The notes below the pieces were generated by a model. That model did not search any database. It had not been told where the DNA came from and was given only the letters and a program-made list of their open reading frames with translations. Positions 49,460 to 58,151 of a stretch of DNA of 64,000 bases are shown here, piece after piece. The DNA is taken from assembly GCA_964432155.1 (NCBI GenBank), contig CAYSMF010000001.1, positions 1 through 64,000 of the forward strand, read 5' to 3'. Every line of letters begins with the position of its first letter. Within the stretch, counting starts at the first letter, position 1. The translations under genes and the position numbers were made by a program. The DNA is from UBA10438 sp964432155 (GTDB taxonomy: Bacteria; Bacteroidota; Ignavibacteria; Kapaibacteriales; Kapaibacteriaceae).

Positions 49460-50254
49460 ATGAAGAACATGACGAACACGATCATCATGGTAGCCTGTCT
49501 TGTTGCAGCCTACGCGGTGTTCTATCTCGTGCTGGGTGCTGAAGGAAACTTCACAGATCCAAAAACAGGCGCTGTGGACATGCACAACCCACAGAACGCA
49601 CTTGGCATGATCTACACTGGTGGTTGGCTCGTAGGTCTGTTGATTGCATCGATCCTCATCGCAATCACATTCGTAGCTGAGCGATTCCTCTCAATCGGCA
49701 AGGCTGGTGGCAAGGGCAACATGCATACGTTCTCGAAGGACGTTGTTGCACATGTTCAGAAGGGCAACTTTGCAGCAGCGATCGCAGCATGCGATGCACA
49801 GCGTGGCTCACTCGCCAACGTTCTCCGTGCAGCCGTCGAGCGCTACAAGACAGTTGAAAACGATCCAGCACTGAATGCAGACCAGAAGCTTCAGGAAACA
49901 CAGCGTGTGATTGACGAGAACATGAACCTCGAGACGCCACTCCTTGAGAAGAATCTGAACATTCTCTCGACGGTTGCATCGGTATCGACGATGATCGGTC
50001 TTCTCGGTACGACGATCGGTATGATCAAGGCGTTCCAAGCTCTTGGTGCAGCTGGAACGGTATCGGCTCAGCAGCTTTCGATCGGTATCTCAGAAGCGCT
50101 CTACAACACGGCTGGTGGTCTTATTGCAGCTATCCTGTCGATCATCTTCTTCAACTTCTTCACAACGAAGGTTGACAACTTCACCTACCAGATGGACGAG
50201 GCGATCCAGCAGCTGATGGAAACGCTTGCGATCCGCACAGGCACGAAGGCCTGA
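49460..50254 (+). CDS. exbB: ExbB/TolQ/MotA-type proton channel
   Basis: A 264-residue inner-membrane proton channel subunit. Membrane helices lie at about 9-27, 52-74, 172-196 and 206-230. The conserved pore residues fall in STVASVSTMIGLLGTTIGMIKAF and ISEALYNTAGGLIAAILSIIFF. With two ExbD proteins and TonB in the same operon, it converts proton motive force to energise outer-membrane receptors. The start follows a weak GGGTGAT. It is the first gene of the Exb/TonB operon, unless the STAS gene 29 nt upstream is cotranscribed. Confidence 0.94.
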   Translation: MKNMTNTIIMVACLVAAYAVFYLVLGAEGNFTDPKTGAVDMHNPQNALGMIYTGGWLVGLLIASILIAITFVAERFLSIGKAGGKGNMHTFSKDVVAHVQKGNFAAAIAACDAQRGSLANVLRAAVERYKTVENDPALNADQKLQETQRVIDENMNLETPLLEKNLNILSTVASVSTMIGLLGTTIGMIKAFQALGAAGTVSAQQLSIGISEALYNTAGGLIAAILSIIFFNFFTTKVDNFTYQMDEAIQQLMETLAIRTGTKA

Positions 50255-50278
50255 TCACCTCAACGGTAGGGAGAACCC

Positions 50279-50806
50279 ATGTCGAAAATCAAAAAGAAGC
50301 GCTTGGGCTTCGTCTTGGACATGACGCCGCTGGTGGACATTACGTTCCTCCTGTTGACGTTCTTCATGTTCACTGCCAAGTTCAAGAGTGACGCTGAGAA
50401 TCAACAGAAGTTTGAGATCAAGCGTCCACAAACACAGTCAGATACAGCGAAGATCCCTGAAAAGGATCTCGTCATGATCAAGATTGCTGTAGACACCGTC
50501 GCCAAGGACACTGCGTTTTATCTCTCAATGGTTGCAGAGCAGGATATTGCCGAGCTTCGCAGCCGTATGAAAGAGGGTGGATTCCCCGAGGTCGATGAGA
50601 AGTCTACGGTGTACAAGATCAAGGACACTGTATGGCTGGGGAAGGCGATTTTCTACTGTCGTGATGCGAACCGCAATGCTGTGTTCGCAATCGACGCGGA
50701 TCGTCGTCTGAAGTACCGATGGGTTGAGCAGGCCATGAATGAGCTTCGCAAGAAGAAGGCCACAACGTTCAACTTCGTCACAGAAAAGAAGAACGGCGGA
50801 CTGTAA
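50279..50806 (+). CDS. exbD: ExbD/TolR-family protein 1
   Basis: A 175-residue ExbD: cytoplasmic basic tail MSKIKKKRLGF, one membrane helix with the essential Asp in DMTPLVDITFLLLTFFMF, and a periplasmic domain of about 120 residues. The Asp within the membrane is the proton-translocating residue. Bacteroidota loci often carry two ExbD copies; the second is 62 nt downstream and shares the DMTPLVDITFLLLTFFM core, although the periplasmic domains diverge. Confidence 0.93.
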   Translation: MSKIKKKRLGFVLDMTPLVDITFLLLTFFMFTAKFKSDAENQQKFEIKRPQTQSDTAKIPEKDLVMIKIAVDTVAKDTAFYLSMVAEQDIAELRSRMKEGGFPEVDEKSTVYKIKDTVWLGKAIFYCRDANRNAVFAIDADRRLKYRWVEQAMNELRKKKATTFNFVTEKKNGGL

Positions 50807-50868
50807 CATCAGTCCGAGCGGTTCTGTCAACCAATTGAGCATCCTGAAACCGAACAACAGGTGGTTAC

Positions 50869-51465
50869 ATGGCAGGCGGTGGTGAATTAGGCGGCGGAGA
50901 GAAACAGCGGCGTGGAAAAGCCGGAAAGCGCAAGTCGAAGAAGCGTCTCGGGTTCCGGCTCGACATGACGCCATTGGTAGACATTACCTTCCTTCTCCTG
51001 ACGTTCTTCATGCTCACGACGTCGATGATCACTCCACAAACAATGGAGATGAGCGTCCCGCCGGAGATTGATACTCCGATTGAGGTCAAGCAGTCTGAAT
51101 TGCTCACCATTCGTATTCGTCAGGATGGCATGGTGTTCTACAACATGGGCGTCGACGCTCCACAGCGTTTTGCTGCTCCATCGCGTGGAGCCAATGGTTC
51201 GCTTGACTACAAGAAGACGTTGGCCGAGATCAAGAAGGTTGTTGTTGATCAAAACGTCGAGTTGAAGAACCGCTGTATCGTTGTTCTAAAGGCCGAGGGC
51301 GAAGCCCCATACGGTCTTGTCGTTCAAGTTCTTGATGAACTCAACAGTGCCGAATCAGAGATCATTGATCGTCTCAAGCGCGAGCACGGCATTAACGAAC
51401 GCAAGCGGAAGTTCACGGTATCACCATATCAGGCAAAGGATGCCGAGGAGCTGATGGGACTATGA
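50869..51465 (+). CDS. exbD: ExbD/TolR-family protein 2
   Basis: A 198-residue second ExbD. Its N-terminus is a Gly-rich and basic tail (MAGGGELGGGEKQRRGKAGKRKSKK) longer than in copy 1. The helix LDMTPLVDITFLLLTFFMLTT contains the same Asp, and the periplasmic domain shows IVVLKAEGEAPYGLVVQVLDELNSAESEIIDRLK. Its stop overlaps the tonB start (ATGA). Two ExbD types probably form a mixed complex with ExbB. Confidence 0.93.
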   Translation: MAGGGELGGGEKQRRGKAGKRKSKKRLGFRLDMTPLVDITFLLLTFFMLTTSMITPQTMEMSVPPEIDTPIEVKQSELLTIRIRQDGMVFYNMGVDAPQRFAAPSRGANGSLDYKKTLAEIKKVVVDQNVELKNRCIVVLKAEGEAPYGLVVQVLDELNSAESEIIDRLKREHGINERKRKFTVSPYQAKDAEELMGL

Positions 51466-52235
51466 ACGCCACAGTAGAACTTGGGAAGTCGCTTGAATCG
51501 CTGCAGTATGGTGCTGTCGAGCTCAAGCAGGTAATCAGCCGCAATACGTACCGTGCGTTTCGCATTACGGCGCTTCTTTTGTTGTTGATTTCTGCCTACG
51601 CCATTCTGCGTCCGGTGATCGAAGCATGGCTGTTTCCTCCGCCAAACATTGTGAAGGTGAGGGTAACGAGGGCAAGTCTGGAAAGTCTCCCACCTCCTCC
51701 ATCGGAGAATCAAGAGGAGATGCCACCACCACCTCCGGAAAACTTGCCACCTGCAACGGTGACACGCGCTGGTACGCCTGTAGCGGTTCCAGATGCCGAA
51801 ATTGCTCCAGATGCAAAGGACTTTGCAGATCTGAAAGACCTTGGTGAGTCGCTCTCGAGCGATCGAAAGGTTGATCAAAACGAACAGTGGTCGGAAATCC
51901 CTAGTGGACCAGCGGTTGTTCGTGAAGAAACACCAGACATCGAAGAATTCGTCTCTGTCGAGGTTGAACCTGCATACGACGAAGGTGCGCTTGCACGCCG
52001 AGTAAAGTACCCGGAAATGGCGCGTCGTAATGGCATCGAGGGTATCGTGCTCGTTGGTGCGTTGATTGGTAAGGATGGGCGCATCGAGAAGATCCAGGTT
52101 ATTGAGTCTGACAACGAAGTGCTGAACTCTGCGGCTGTCAAAGCAGTACAGGAGACCTCGTTCACGCCTGCAAAGCAGAACGGTCAGGCCGTGCGCGTTT
52201 GGGCTCGCGTGCCAATCCGCTTTACACTCCGATAA
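51462..52235 (+). CDS. tonB: Energy transducer TonB
   Basis: A 257-residue TonB. A membrane helix lies at about residues 31-51 (ITALLLLLISAYAIL), later than usual after a 30-residue cytoplasmic tail. A Pro-rich spacer (LPPPPSENQEEMPPPPPENLPP) and the C-terminal TonB domain (YPEMARRNGIEGIVLVGALIGKDGRIEKIQVIESDNEVLNSAAVKAVQETSFTPAKQNGQAVRVWARVPIRFTL) follow. Its ATG overlaps the second exbD. It links ExbBD to outer-membrane receptors such as the TonB-plug protein at 20.6 kb. Confidence 0.94.
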   Translation: MNATVELGKSLESLQYGAVELKQVISRNTYRAFRITALLLLLISAYAILRPVIEAWLFPPPNIVKVRVTRASLESLPPPPSENQEEMPPPPPENLPPATVTRAGTPVAVPDAEIAPDAKDFADLKDLGESLSSDRKVDQNEQWSEIPSGPAVVREETPDIEEFVSVEVEPAYDEGALARRVKYPEMARRNGIEGIVLVGALIGKDGRIEKIQVIESDNEVLNSAAVKAVQETSFTPAKQNGQAVRVWARVPIRFTLR

Positions 52236-52244
52236 GGTCCGGTC

Positions 52245-52442
52245 GTGCATGTTGCAAACATCATAACGCGATCACTTGTCATTGTGGTCGGTGTGTTGCT
52301 TCTGCTGTCCGTACCTCCGTTTGCTGGACTTTCCTCACCACTACAAGAAGTCTTCGGCGCTGTTGTTGTGCTCTTCGGAGTGCTCCGCCTGGTGCTCTAT
52401 CTGTCGAGTCGACGTCGCCAAAGCTTGGAAGGCGATCAATGA
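52245..52442 (+). CDS. Small membrane protein, 65 aa
   Basis: A 65-residue protein from GTG 52245, 9 nt after tonB, with two hydrophobic helices (about 7-25 and 31-53) and a basic C-terminus (SSRRRQSLEGDQ). It overlaps the PstS-like lipoprotein gene by an ATGA junction. Its conserved place between tonB and pstS makes it real. It is too small to assign, and no known Exb partner of this form is familiar to me. Confidence 0.75.
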   Translation: MHVANIITRSLVIVVGVLLLLSVPPFAGLSSPLQEVFGAVVVLFGVLRLVLYLSSRRRQSLEGDQ

Positions 52443-53362
52443 GATATGTATTGTTGATTAGTGTTGTTGCATTCGTACTGACATCCTGCACGCAGAGTGA
52501 GCGTGTTGAGTCTGCCAATCAAGAAACGGCACTTTCGGGCACGATCTCCGTGGTTTGTGACCCCGACATGATGCCAATGCTCGAGGGCGCAAAGCATCTC
52601 TATGATAGTGTGCATCCCAAGGCAAGCGTTACGCTCGTGCCGATGGATGTCGACTCTGCGATGCTAGCAATGCTGAATCACGAGCAGCGCATTGCGATCA
52701 TCGCTCGCGACTATTCAGAACAAGAGCTTTTACTCCGCCAGCAAGATCCAGGTGATACGCTGCAGCGGACGCTGCTTGCGCGCGATGCCATCGTCGTTCT
52801 CGCAGATAGCAGCTTCCCGTATGATACAATGCACGCAGAACATGTAGCTCAATTCCTCCGTGGTGACGAAACAGCTCTTGCGTCGTACCCCAAACTCAAG
52901 CGCGCTCCAGTCTTTGTGCTTGCTCGTGGTGCTACTGGTTCAATGTATGCCAATGTGGTGCGCATCGTGACCAAGGGAGTAGTCCCGAGCCGCACGGCAC
53001 TCACGTCTGTAGGGTCGTACGATAGCGTTGCGCTTGCTGTTCGTGCAAAGCCAACGATGCTTGGACTCGGTTACCTGTCACAAGTGGCTAAGGATCGATC
53101 AGTCAAAGCAATTCGCCTCAGCTACACCAATGCACAGGGGGATCACGAGTATCCAAAGCCTGTGCACGTGAGTTATCTGATCATGGAAAAGTACCCGTTC
53201 CCGGTTCCTGTCTTTATCTACCTCAAAGACAAGCCGAACCAGTACAATTTGCCGTCCGGATTCATGCAGTACCTGACGCGGAACGGCCAAGCACAGAGGG
53301 CTATCCTGGCGGCTGGAATAGAGCCTGGATACGCTAAGTTCACACTCTCAGTCCCAGAGTAG
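52439..53362 (+). CDS. PstS-like periplasmic substrate-binding lipoprotein
   Basis: A 307-residue periplasmic binding protein. A lipoprotein signal with lipobox-like LTSCTQ opens it. The class II binding fold is seen in TISVVCDPDMMPMLEGAKHLYDSVHP, VFVLARGATGSMYANVVRIVTKG and GLGYLSQVAKDRSVKAIRLS, similar to PstS. No pstC/A/B permease accompanies it. In Bacteroidota such proteins sit in Exb/TonB loci rather than Pst operons, so phosphate uptake is doubtful and a TonB-linked or sensing role is an alternative. Start ATG 52439 overlaps the small gene by ATGA. Confidence 0.8.
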   Translation: MRYVLLISVVAFVLTSCTQSERVESANQETALSGTISVVCDPDMMPMLEGAKHLYDSVHPKASVTLVPMDVDSAMLAMLNHEQRIAIIARDYSEQELLLRQQDPGDTLQRTLLARDAIVVLADSSFPYDTMHAEHVAQFLRGDETALASYPKLKRAPVFVLARGATGSMYANVVRIVTKGVVPSRTALTSVGSYDSVALAVRAKPTMLGLGYLSQVAKDRSVKAIRLSYTNAQGDHEYPKPVHVSYLIMEKYPFPVPVFIYLKDKPNQYNLPSGFMQYLTRNGQAQRAILAAGIEPGYAKFTLSVPE

Positions 53363-53430
53363 CGCACAGCACACGCAGCCGTCTCCTGATACGTCACAAG
53401 AAATTGTGATAACAGAGCGTGGAGGCGATT

Positions 53431-55248
53431 ATGTCTATTTCTATTTTTGCCGCTCGGTTTGCGACGTTTTGTTGCAGACGCGTGTTCTCGCATCGACTGC
53501 TCCACCGAATGAGGCCCGATATGTCCGCAATGATGTTCGTCCGTTCTGCTCTGCTCGTGACCTTGCTTGTAGTTGCATCTTCAGTCTCGACGATTGCCGA
53601 CGACTTTTCCAAGGCAAAGGAAGCAGTGAAGGACCGTGAGTGGGTAACCGCACTGGGACACATTCGCAAAGCTGTAGCGGCATCTCCTCAGGATCTCGAC
53701 ATTCTGGAGGTGGCTGGTCGGATCTACCTGGAGCTCGATATCCGCGACACCGCACTGACGTATGCACGTCGTGTCTATGAAGATGATAACTCGGAAGAAG
53801 AGCACATCTTGCTCTATGGCGAAGCTCTGCGTGAGGCTGGACAACCTGCAGAAGCCTCTGTGATGCTGCGTAAGGCGCTCAAGAAGCGTGATGACGTTGA
53901 TGTGAGTCTCGAGCTGGTCAACGCACTTGTAGCAGCCGACAGTTTGCGTGCGGCCGAGTTGGTCGCAACTACGGCACGCGATAAGTACTCGTCAAGCGCA
54001 TCAGCATACATTGCACTTGGGAACATCTACTTCAACAGCAAGCCGTTCCCGGTATTTGAACTCGCGGTTCAGAACTACGAAGAAGCTATCAAGCTCGAGA
54101 AGACGTACGTCATGGCGTACTTCAACCTCGCTATCTGCTATTGGAAAATGGCAAACCGCGAGTCTGATAAGGAGCTGAAGGCTGAGTACGTCAAGCGCTC
54201 GTTTGAGGCGTGGGACAATGTCACTGACCTCGACCCGAAGAACGCTCGCGCATGGTACGAGCAGGGGAAGATTCTTAATCTCGTGGGACGCTACGCGCAG
54301 GCATCACAAGCGTTGCTTCGCTATCGTGAGCTCCGTCCACTCGGAACGGGCGAGAACCTTGCTTCGTGGTACCTAGGCGAGTCCTACTTCAAGCAAAACA
54401 AGTGCGACTCAGCGAAGATCCACCTTGATGATGTGGCTGCACGAGTCGACTCACTGCGTCCGCACGTATCGTTGATGCTCGCAAAGTGCAGCTTCACATC
54501 GCGTCAGTGGCAGGAATGTGTGAAGGCGTACACGCAGGCGATGCCTGTGAAGAGCCGCTGGGACAACATGGATTACTGGTTCTATGGGGTCGCTCTCGTG
54601 GTAAGCGGTGATACGGCCAACGCAATCAATGCCATGGCAGAGGCGGCTGACCGCGACCCGAAGCAGTGCACGTTCATGTTCCGCTATGGCATCCTGCTTC
54701 AGGACCGCCAGATGTATGCACGCTCGACGGAGATTTACCGCAAGCGTCTTGAGTTTTGCAATGACACATTGGATCCAAAGATTCACGTCTTCATCGGCAA
54801 CAACTTCTACGCAGACAGTCTGCTCGACAGTGCTGCGGCTTCGTACGAAACAGCTCTCAAGCTCAAGCCTGGCTATCCGTACGCAAAGACCCGTCTTGGT
54901 GAAACGTACATCGCCAAGGGACAGGAACAGCAAGGCGAGGCTATGCTGGGCGAGGTGATTGAAAGTGCGAAAGTATCCACGAGCCCAGATGAGCGGAAGC
55001 TCGCTGTAGGGGCGATTGCACGCCTGAACGACCGCGACCTGCAACTGAAGCAATGGTCGAGTATTGTATCGCGAAGCAAGATTGCAACTGAGCTCGATCC
55101 GAAGTCGGTAACCGCATGGCTGTACTTGGCAATTGGCTACCAGGGTCTCCAGGACGCCGAAAATGCGAAAAAAGCCTACCGTGAAGTCCTGAAGCTTAAC
55201 CCGAACAACGAGGCCGCCAAGAAGAACCTCAAGGCCCTCGGCGGATGA
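53431..55248 (+). CDS. TPR-repeat protein ending the Exb/TonB cluster
   Basis: A 605-residue protein with at least ten tetratricopeptide repeats (for example ASAYIALGNIYFNSKPFPVFELAVQNYEEAI, ARAWYEQGKILNLVGRYAQASQALLRY, AWLYLAIGYQGLQDAENAKKAYREVLKLNP). A hydrophobic export signal lies at about residues 36-57 (MFVRSALLVTLLVVASS). ATG 53431 has an excellent GGAGG 5 nt upstream but leaves about 34 basic residues before the signal; ATG 53530 would give a normal signal peptide. It lies 68 nt after the PstS-like gene and probably completes that cluster as a periplasmic scaffold. Confidence 0.85.
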   Translation: MSISIFAARFATFCCRRVFSHRLLHRMRPDMSAMMFVRSALLVTLLVVASSVSTIADDFSKAKEAVKDREWVTALGHIRKAVAASPQDLDILEVAGRIYLELDIRDTALTYARRVYEDDNSEEEHILLYGEALREAGQPAEASVMLRKALKKRDDVDVSLELVNALVAADSLRAAELVATTARDKYSSSASAYIALGNIYFNSKPFPVFELAVQNYEEAIKLEKTYVMAYFNLAICYWKMANRESDKELKAEYVKRSFEAWDNVTDLDPKNARAWYEQGKILNLVGRYAQASQALLRYRELRPLGTGENLASWYLGESYFKQNKCDSAKIHLDDVAARVDSLRPHVSLMLAKCSFTSRQWQECVKAYTQAMPVKSRWDNMDYWFYGVALVVSGDTANAINAMAEAADRDPKQCTFMFRYGILLQDRQMYARSTEIYRKRLEFCNDTLDPKIHVFIGNNFYADSLLDSAAASYETALKLKPGYPYAKTRLGETYIAKGQEQQGEAMLGEVIESAKVSTSPDERKLAVGAIARLNDRDLQLKQWSSIVSRSKIATELDPKSVTAWLYLAIGYQGLQDAENAKKAYREVLKLNPNNEAAKKNLKALGG

Positions 55249-55289
55249 TCCCTTCCACGGTGCTGTTTTGGAAAAACAGCTAAGTGCCG

Positions 55290-55297
55290 TATTTTCG
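55290..55297 (+). promoter_or_regulatory. TAnnTTCG box before yceD
   Basis: TATTTTCG is identical to the box before hup. It follows a small hairpin (GCTGTTTT/AAAACAGC, 55262-55280) and lies 34 nt before the yceD ATG. Both features separate the fab operon from the TPR gene. Confidence 0.35.
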
Positions 55298-55331
55298 TAG
55301 TCTTGTCAACATTGGACCTAACCGGACGACC

Positions 55332-55856
55332 ATGATAGACATCTCCATCGTGGGAATTCGGGACGGTAATCATCCCTTCGAAATGACAGTCCAAGCGTCG
55401 GACATTCCTGGGTTTGGCCCGGAGTTCCTGCTCGACGTTCATGTCGAAGGCGTGCTGCAGAAGCGTGGTGGACGCTACACGGTGTCAGCCACGGCGACTG
55501 CGACAGCACGGTTGGTGTGTGATCGCTCACTCGAAGAGTACGACGAACCCCTCGAAGCGTCGTTCGAACTCGAGTACACCGTCGATACCGCGCTTGCGGT
55601 TTCACAACGCGGTCGTATCGCCGAGCTTGATGATGAAGAAGTACGGGGACTTCGCGATGACGAGAAGGCCGTTGATATTACCGAAGATGTGCGGCAAGTG
55701 TTAACACTTGCTATCCCAGCTCGGAGAGTGGCACCGGCGTATCGAGACAAAGACCTAGACGAGATCTTTCCAAGCATAAAGGGGCGTGACGCCGAACAGC
55801 CGTCGAATGACGTCGATGATCGGTGGGAAGCTCTGAAAAACATCCATCGCACGTAA
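55332..55856 (+). CDS. yceD: YceD/DUF177 family protein
   Basis: A 174-residue YceD-like protein. The C-terminal acidic part (EEYDEPLEASFELEYTVD, LTLAIPARRV) and the standard position directly before rpmF identify it. In plants and E. coli, members affect 23S rRNA accumulation. The E. coli relative has paired cysteines in the middle of the domain; here only one Cys is visible (LVCDRSLEEY), so a zinc ribbon is unlikely. The start at ATG 55332 is preferred because the frame upstream holds the promoter box. rpmF follows 16 nt downstream. Confidence 0.85.
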   Translation: MIDISIVGIRDGNHPFEMTVQASDIPGFGPEFLLDVHVEGVLQKRGGRYTVSATATATARLVCDRSLEEYDEPLEASFELEYTVDTALAVSQRGRIAELDDEEVRGLRDDEKAVDITEDVRQVLTLAIPARRVAPAYRDKDLDEIFPSIKGRDAEQPSNDVDDRWEALKNIHRT

Positions 55857-55872
55857 ACCTTGAGGTACAGTC

Positions 55873-56049
55873 ATGCCGAATCCAAAGCGACGCCACTCGA
55901 AATCACGCGGTGCTAAGCGCCGTACGCATTACAAGGCGACAGCTCCAACTGTAATGTCGTGTCCAAATTGCAGCGCTGCAAAGCAGCCGCACATCGTGTG
56001 CCCATCATGCGGTTATTACAACGGCCGCAAGATCATCACGGTTGACTAA
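55873..56049 (+). CDS. rpmF: 50S ribosomal protein L32
   Basis: A 58-residue L32: MPNPKRRHSKSRGAKRRTHYK, followed by a zinc ribbon with CPNC and CPSC intact, and the GYYNGRKI end. It is the zinc-binding (C+) form. yceD-rpmF-plsX is a common order, linking ribosome and lipid synthesis. It follows yceD by 16 nt. Confidence 0.97.
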   Translation: MPNPKRRHSKSRGAKRRTHYKATAPTVMSCPNCSAAKQPHIVCPSCGYYNGRKIITVD

Positions 56050-56085
56050 GCATTCACGTGAAGGAGACCCCGCAGGGGATCATCC

Positions 56086-57150
56086 GTGACTGACGTCGCA
56101 CACGCAAGCACAGCAACGCCCCCTTCTCGTCATGTCCGCATCGTAGTGGACGCGATGGGCGGGGATTTTGCGCCTGGGAACGAGATTCAGGGCGTCCTCC
56201 AAGCGCTCGAACGGTCGTCGTCGATCGATCTTATTCTTGTTGGCCGCGAGCCAGAGCTCCGATCATCACTTGGGTCACATGCAGACCATCCACGGCTGTC
56301 CATCGTTCATGCTGACGATGTGATTGCCATGGGCGACGAGCCATCCTCGATCGTCAAGCAGCGCAAGTCATCGTCGCTCTACATGGGGCTCGATCTCGTG
56401 CGACAGGGGAAGGCAGACGCCTTCGTGAGCGCAGGGAACACAGGTGGCGTCATGGCAACATCGACGATGTTGTGCGGACGTATCCCGGGCGTGAGTCGTC
56501 CGACGATTGGGACGTTTCTCCCAACGAAAACTGGGCGTCCGACCTTGCTCCTTGATGTTGGAGCAAACGTCGACAGTAAGCCAAAGTTCCTCTCCGATTA
56601 TGCCGTGATGGGCAGCGTGTACACGCAGCTCATGAATGGTGTTACCTCGCCAACTGTTGGTTTGCTCAATGTTGGTGAAGAACCCGGCAAGGGCACGGAA
56701 GTAGCCCAACAAGCACACGCACTTCTGCAAACCAACGGCGTCAACTTTGTCGGCAATGTTGAAGGACGAGATATTCTCGCTGGAACTGTTGACGTTGTTG
56801 TGTGCGATGGTTTTGAAGGAAACATCGTGCTCAAGTTTGCTGAGAGCATTCTCAGTTTCCTCAAAGAGCGATTCCGTGCGTATGCCAACAGGGGAATTCT
56901 CCAGAAGTTGGCCATGGCAGCATTTACACCAGTGCTACGCAAAGCACTTAGCGGAATGGACTACCAAGAGTACGGTGGAGTGCCCCTTCTTGGCGTCAAC
57001 GGCGTTACCATTATTGGACATGGAAGCAGCTCACCGAAGGCTCTCGCGAATATGATCCTGCGTGCCGAAGAAGTGGTACGAAAGGATGTCAACGGTACAA
57101 TTGAACGTGCACTCGCACAAGCAGCAACAGCACCGAAGGAACAGGCATGA
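56086..57150 (+). CDS. plsX: Phosphate acyltransferase PlsX
   Basis: A 354-residue PlsX, which makes acyl-phosphate from acyl-ACP for phospholipid synthesis. Motifs: VDAMGGDFAPGNEIQG, SIVKQRKSSSLYMGLDLVRQGKADAFVSAGNTGGVM, LLDVGANVDSKP and GLLNVGEEPGKG. The start is GTG 56086; no ATG precedes the conserved VDAMGGD. GGAG is about 20 nt upstream, with a small CCCC/GGGG hairpin between that could shorten the spacing. The end overlaps fabH by ATGA. Confidence 0.96.
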   Translation: MTDVAHASTATPPSRHVRIVVDAMGGDFAPGNEIQGVLQALERSSSIDLILVGREPELRSSLGSHADHPRLSIVHADDVIAMGDEPSSIVKQRKSSSLYMGLDLVRQGKADAFVSAGNTGGVMATSTMLCGRIPGVSRPTIGTFLPTKTGRPTLLLDVGANVDSKPKFLSDYAVMGSVYTQLMNGVTSPTVGLLNVGEEPGKGTEVAQQAHALLQTNGVNFVGNVEGRDILAGTVDVVVCDGFEGNIVLKFAESILSFLKERFRAYANRGILQKLAMAAFTPVLRKALSGMDYQEYGGVPLLGVNGVTIIGHGSSSPKALANMILRAEEVVRKDVNGTIERALAQAATAPKEQA

Positions 57151-58136
57151 ATGCGGTAATCACGGCAGTAGCACACAACGTCCCACCAGACGTGTACGAC
57201 AACGTCTGGTTCGAGTCGAAGATTGACACGAACGACGAGTGGATCAAGACGCGCACTGGCATCACGGAACGTCACTTTGCCTTTGAAGGGGGCGTCACCG
57301 ACATCCTTCTTCCTGCTGCGCAGCGTGTGCTTGACCAGCGTGGGATTACGGCTCAGGATATCGACCTCATCATCATCGCAACGATCACGGGTGACCGTGT
57401 ATTCCCGTCGTCTGCAGCAATCCTGCAACGGAAGCTTGGTGCAACGAACGCATGGGGATTTGACCTCGCTGGCGCCTGCTCGGGATTCTTGTATGCACTT
57501 GTTACAGGTGCGAAGCTGGTTGAGTCGGGAGCTGTAAAGCGAGCGCTCATTCTCGGTGGCGACAAGATGAGTTCGATCTTGAATTTTGAAGACCGCACAA
57601 CGTGCGTGTTGTTTGGTGACGGCGGCGGAGCTGTCCTCCTCGAAGCTTCTGAGGACGAGTCATTCGGGGTTGTCGACCACATTCTCCACATGGATGGACG
57701 TGGTGAGGACTTCCTGCATCAGAAAGCTGGCGGTAGCCTGCGGCCACCATCAATTGAAACGGTCACAAATCGCGAGCACTTCGTTTATCAGGAAGGACAA
57801 GCCGTATTCAAGAGTGCGGTCAAGGGCATGGCGGATGTGTCGTATGAGATCATGAAGCGCAATAATCTTACAGCAGATGATGTTGCGTGGCTCGTTCCAC
57901 ACCAGGCGAATCTTCGCATCATCGACGCAACGGCAGACCGCATGGGGCTGTCCCGCGATAAGGTGATGATTAATATCGATCGATACGGCAATACAACAGC
58001 TGGTACAATCCCTATCTGCCTCTCGGAGCTACACCTGCACAAGAAGGTCTCGAAGGGTGACTACCTCGTGTTGTCGTCCTTCGGCGCCGGCTACACCTGG
58101 GGAAGTGTTCTCGTTCGCTGGTCGATTGATTCCTAA
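57147..58136 (+). CDS. fabH: 3-oxoacyl-ACP synthase III
   Basis: A 329-residue KAS III, which starts fatty-acid synthesis with acetyl-CoA and malonyl-ACP. Catalytic Cys in GACSGFLYAL (about 113), His in VPHQANLRI and Asn in YGNTTAGTIP form the Cys-His-Asn triad. The YDNVWFESKIDTNDEWIKTRTGITERH N-terminus is typical. It overlaps plsX by ATGA and precedes fabD by 15 nt. Confidence 0.97.
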   Translation: MNAVITAVAHNVPPDVYDNVWFESKIDTNDEWIKTRTGITERHFAFEGGVTDILLPAAQRVLDQRGITAQDIDLIIIATITGDRVFPSSAAILQRKLGATNAWGFDLAGACSGFLYALVTGAKLVESGAVKRALILGGDKMSSILNFEDRTTCVLFGDGGGAVLLEASEDESFGVVDHILHMDGRGEDFLHQKAGGSLRPPSIETVTNREHFVYQEGQAVFKSAVKGMADVSYEIMKRNNLTADDVAWLVPHQANLRIIDATADRMGLSRDKVMINIDRYGNTTAGTIPICLSELHLHKKVSKGDYLVLSSFGAGYTWGSVLVRWSIDS

Positions 58137-58151
58137 CTGAAAGCATCACGT

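Noticed and set aside
52439..53362. Phosphate ABC transporter operon
   Set aside because: No pstC, pstA or pstB is present; the gene sits in an Exb/TonB cluster, so a Pst operon cannot be claimed.
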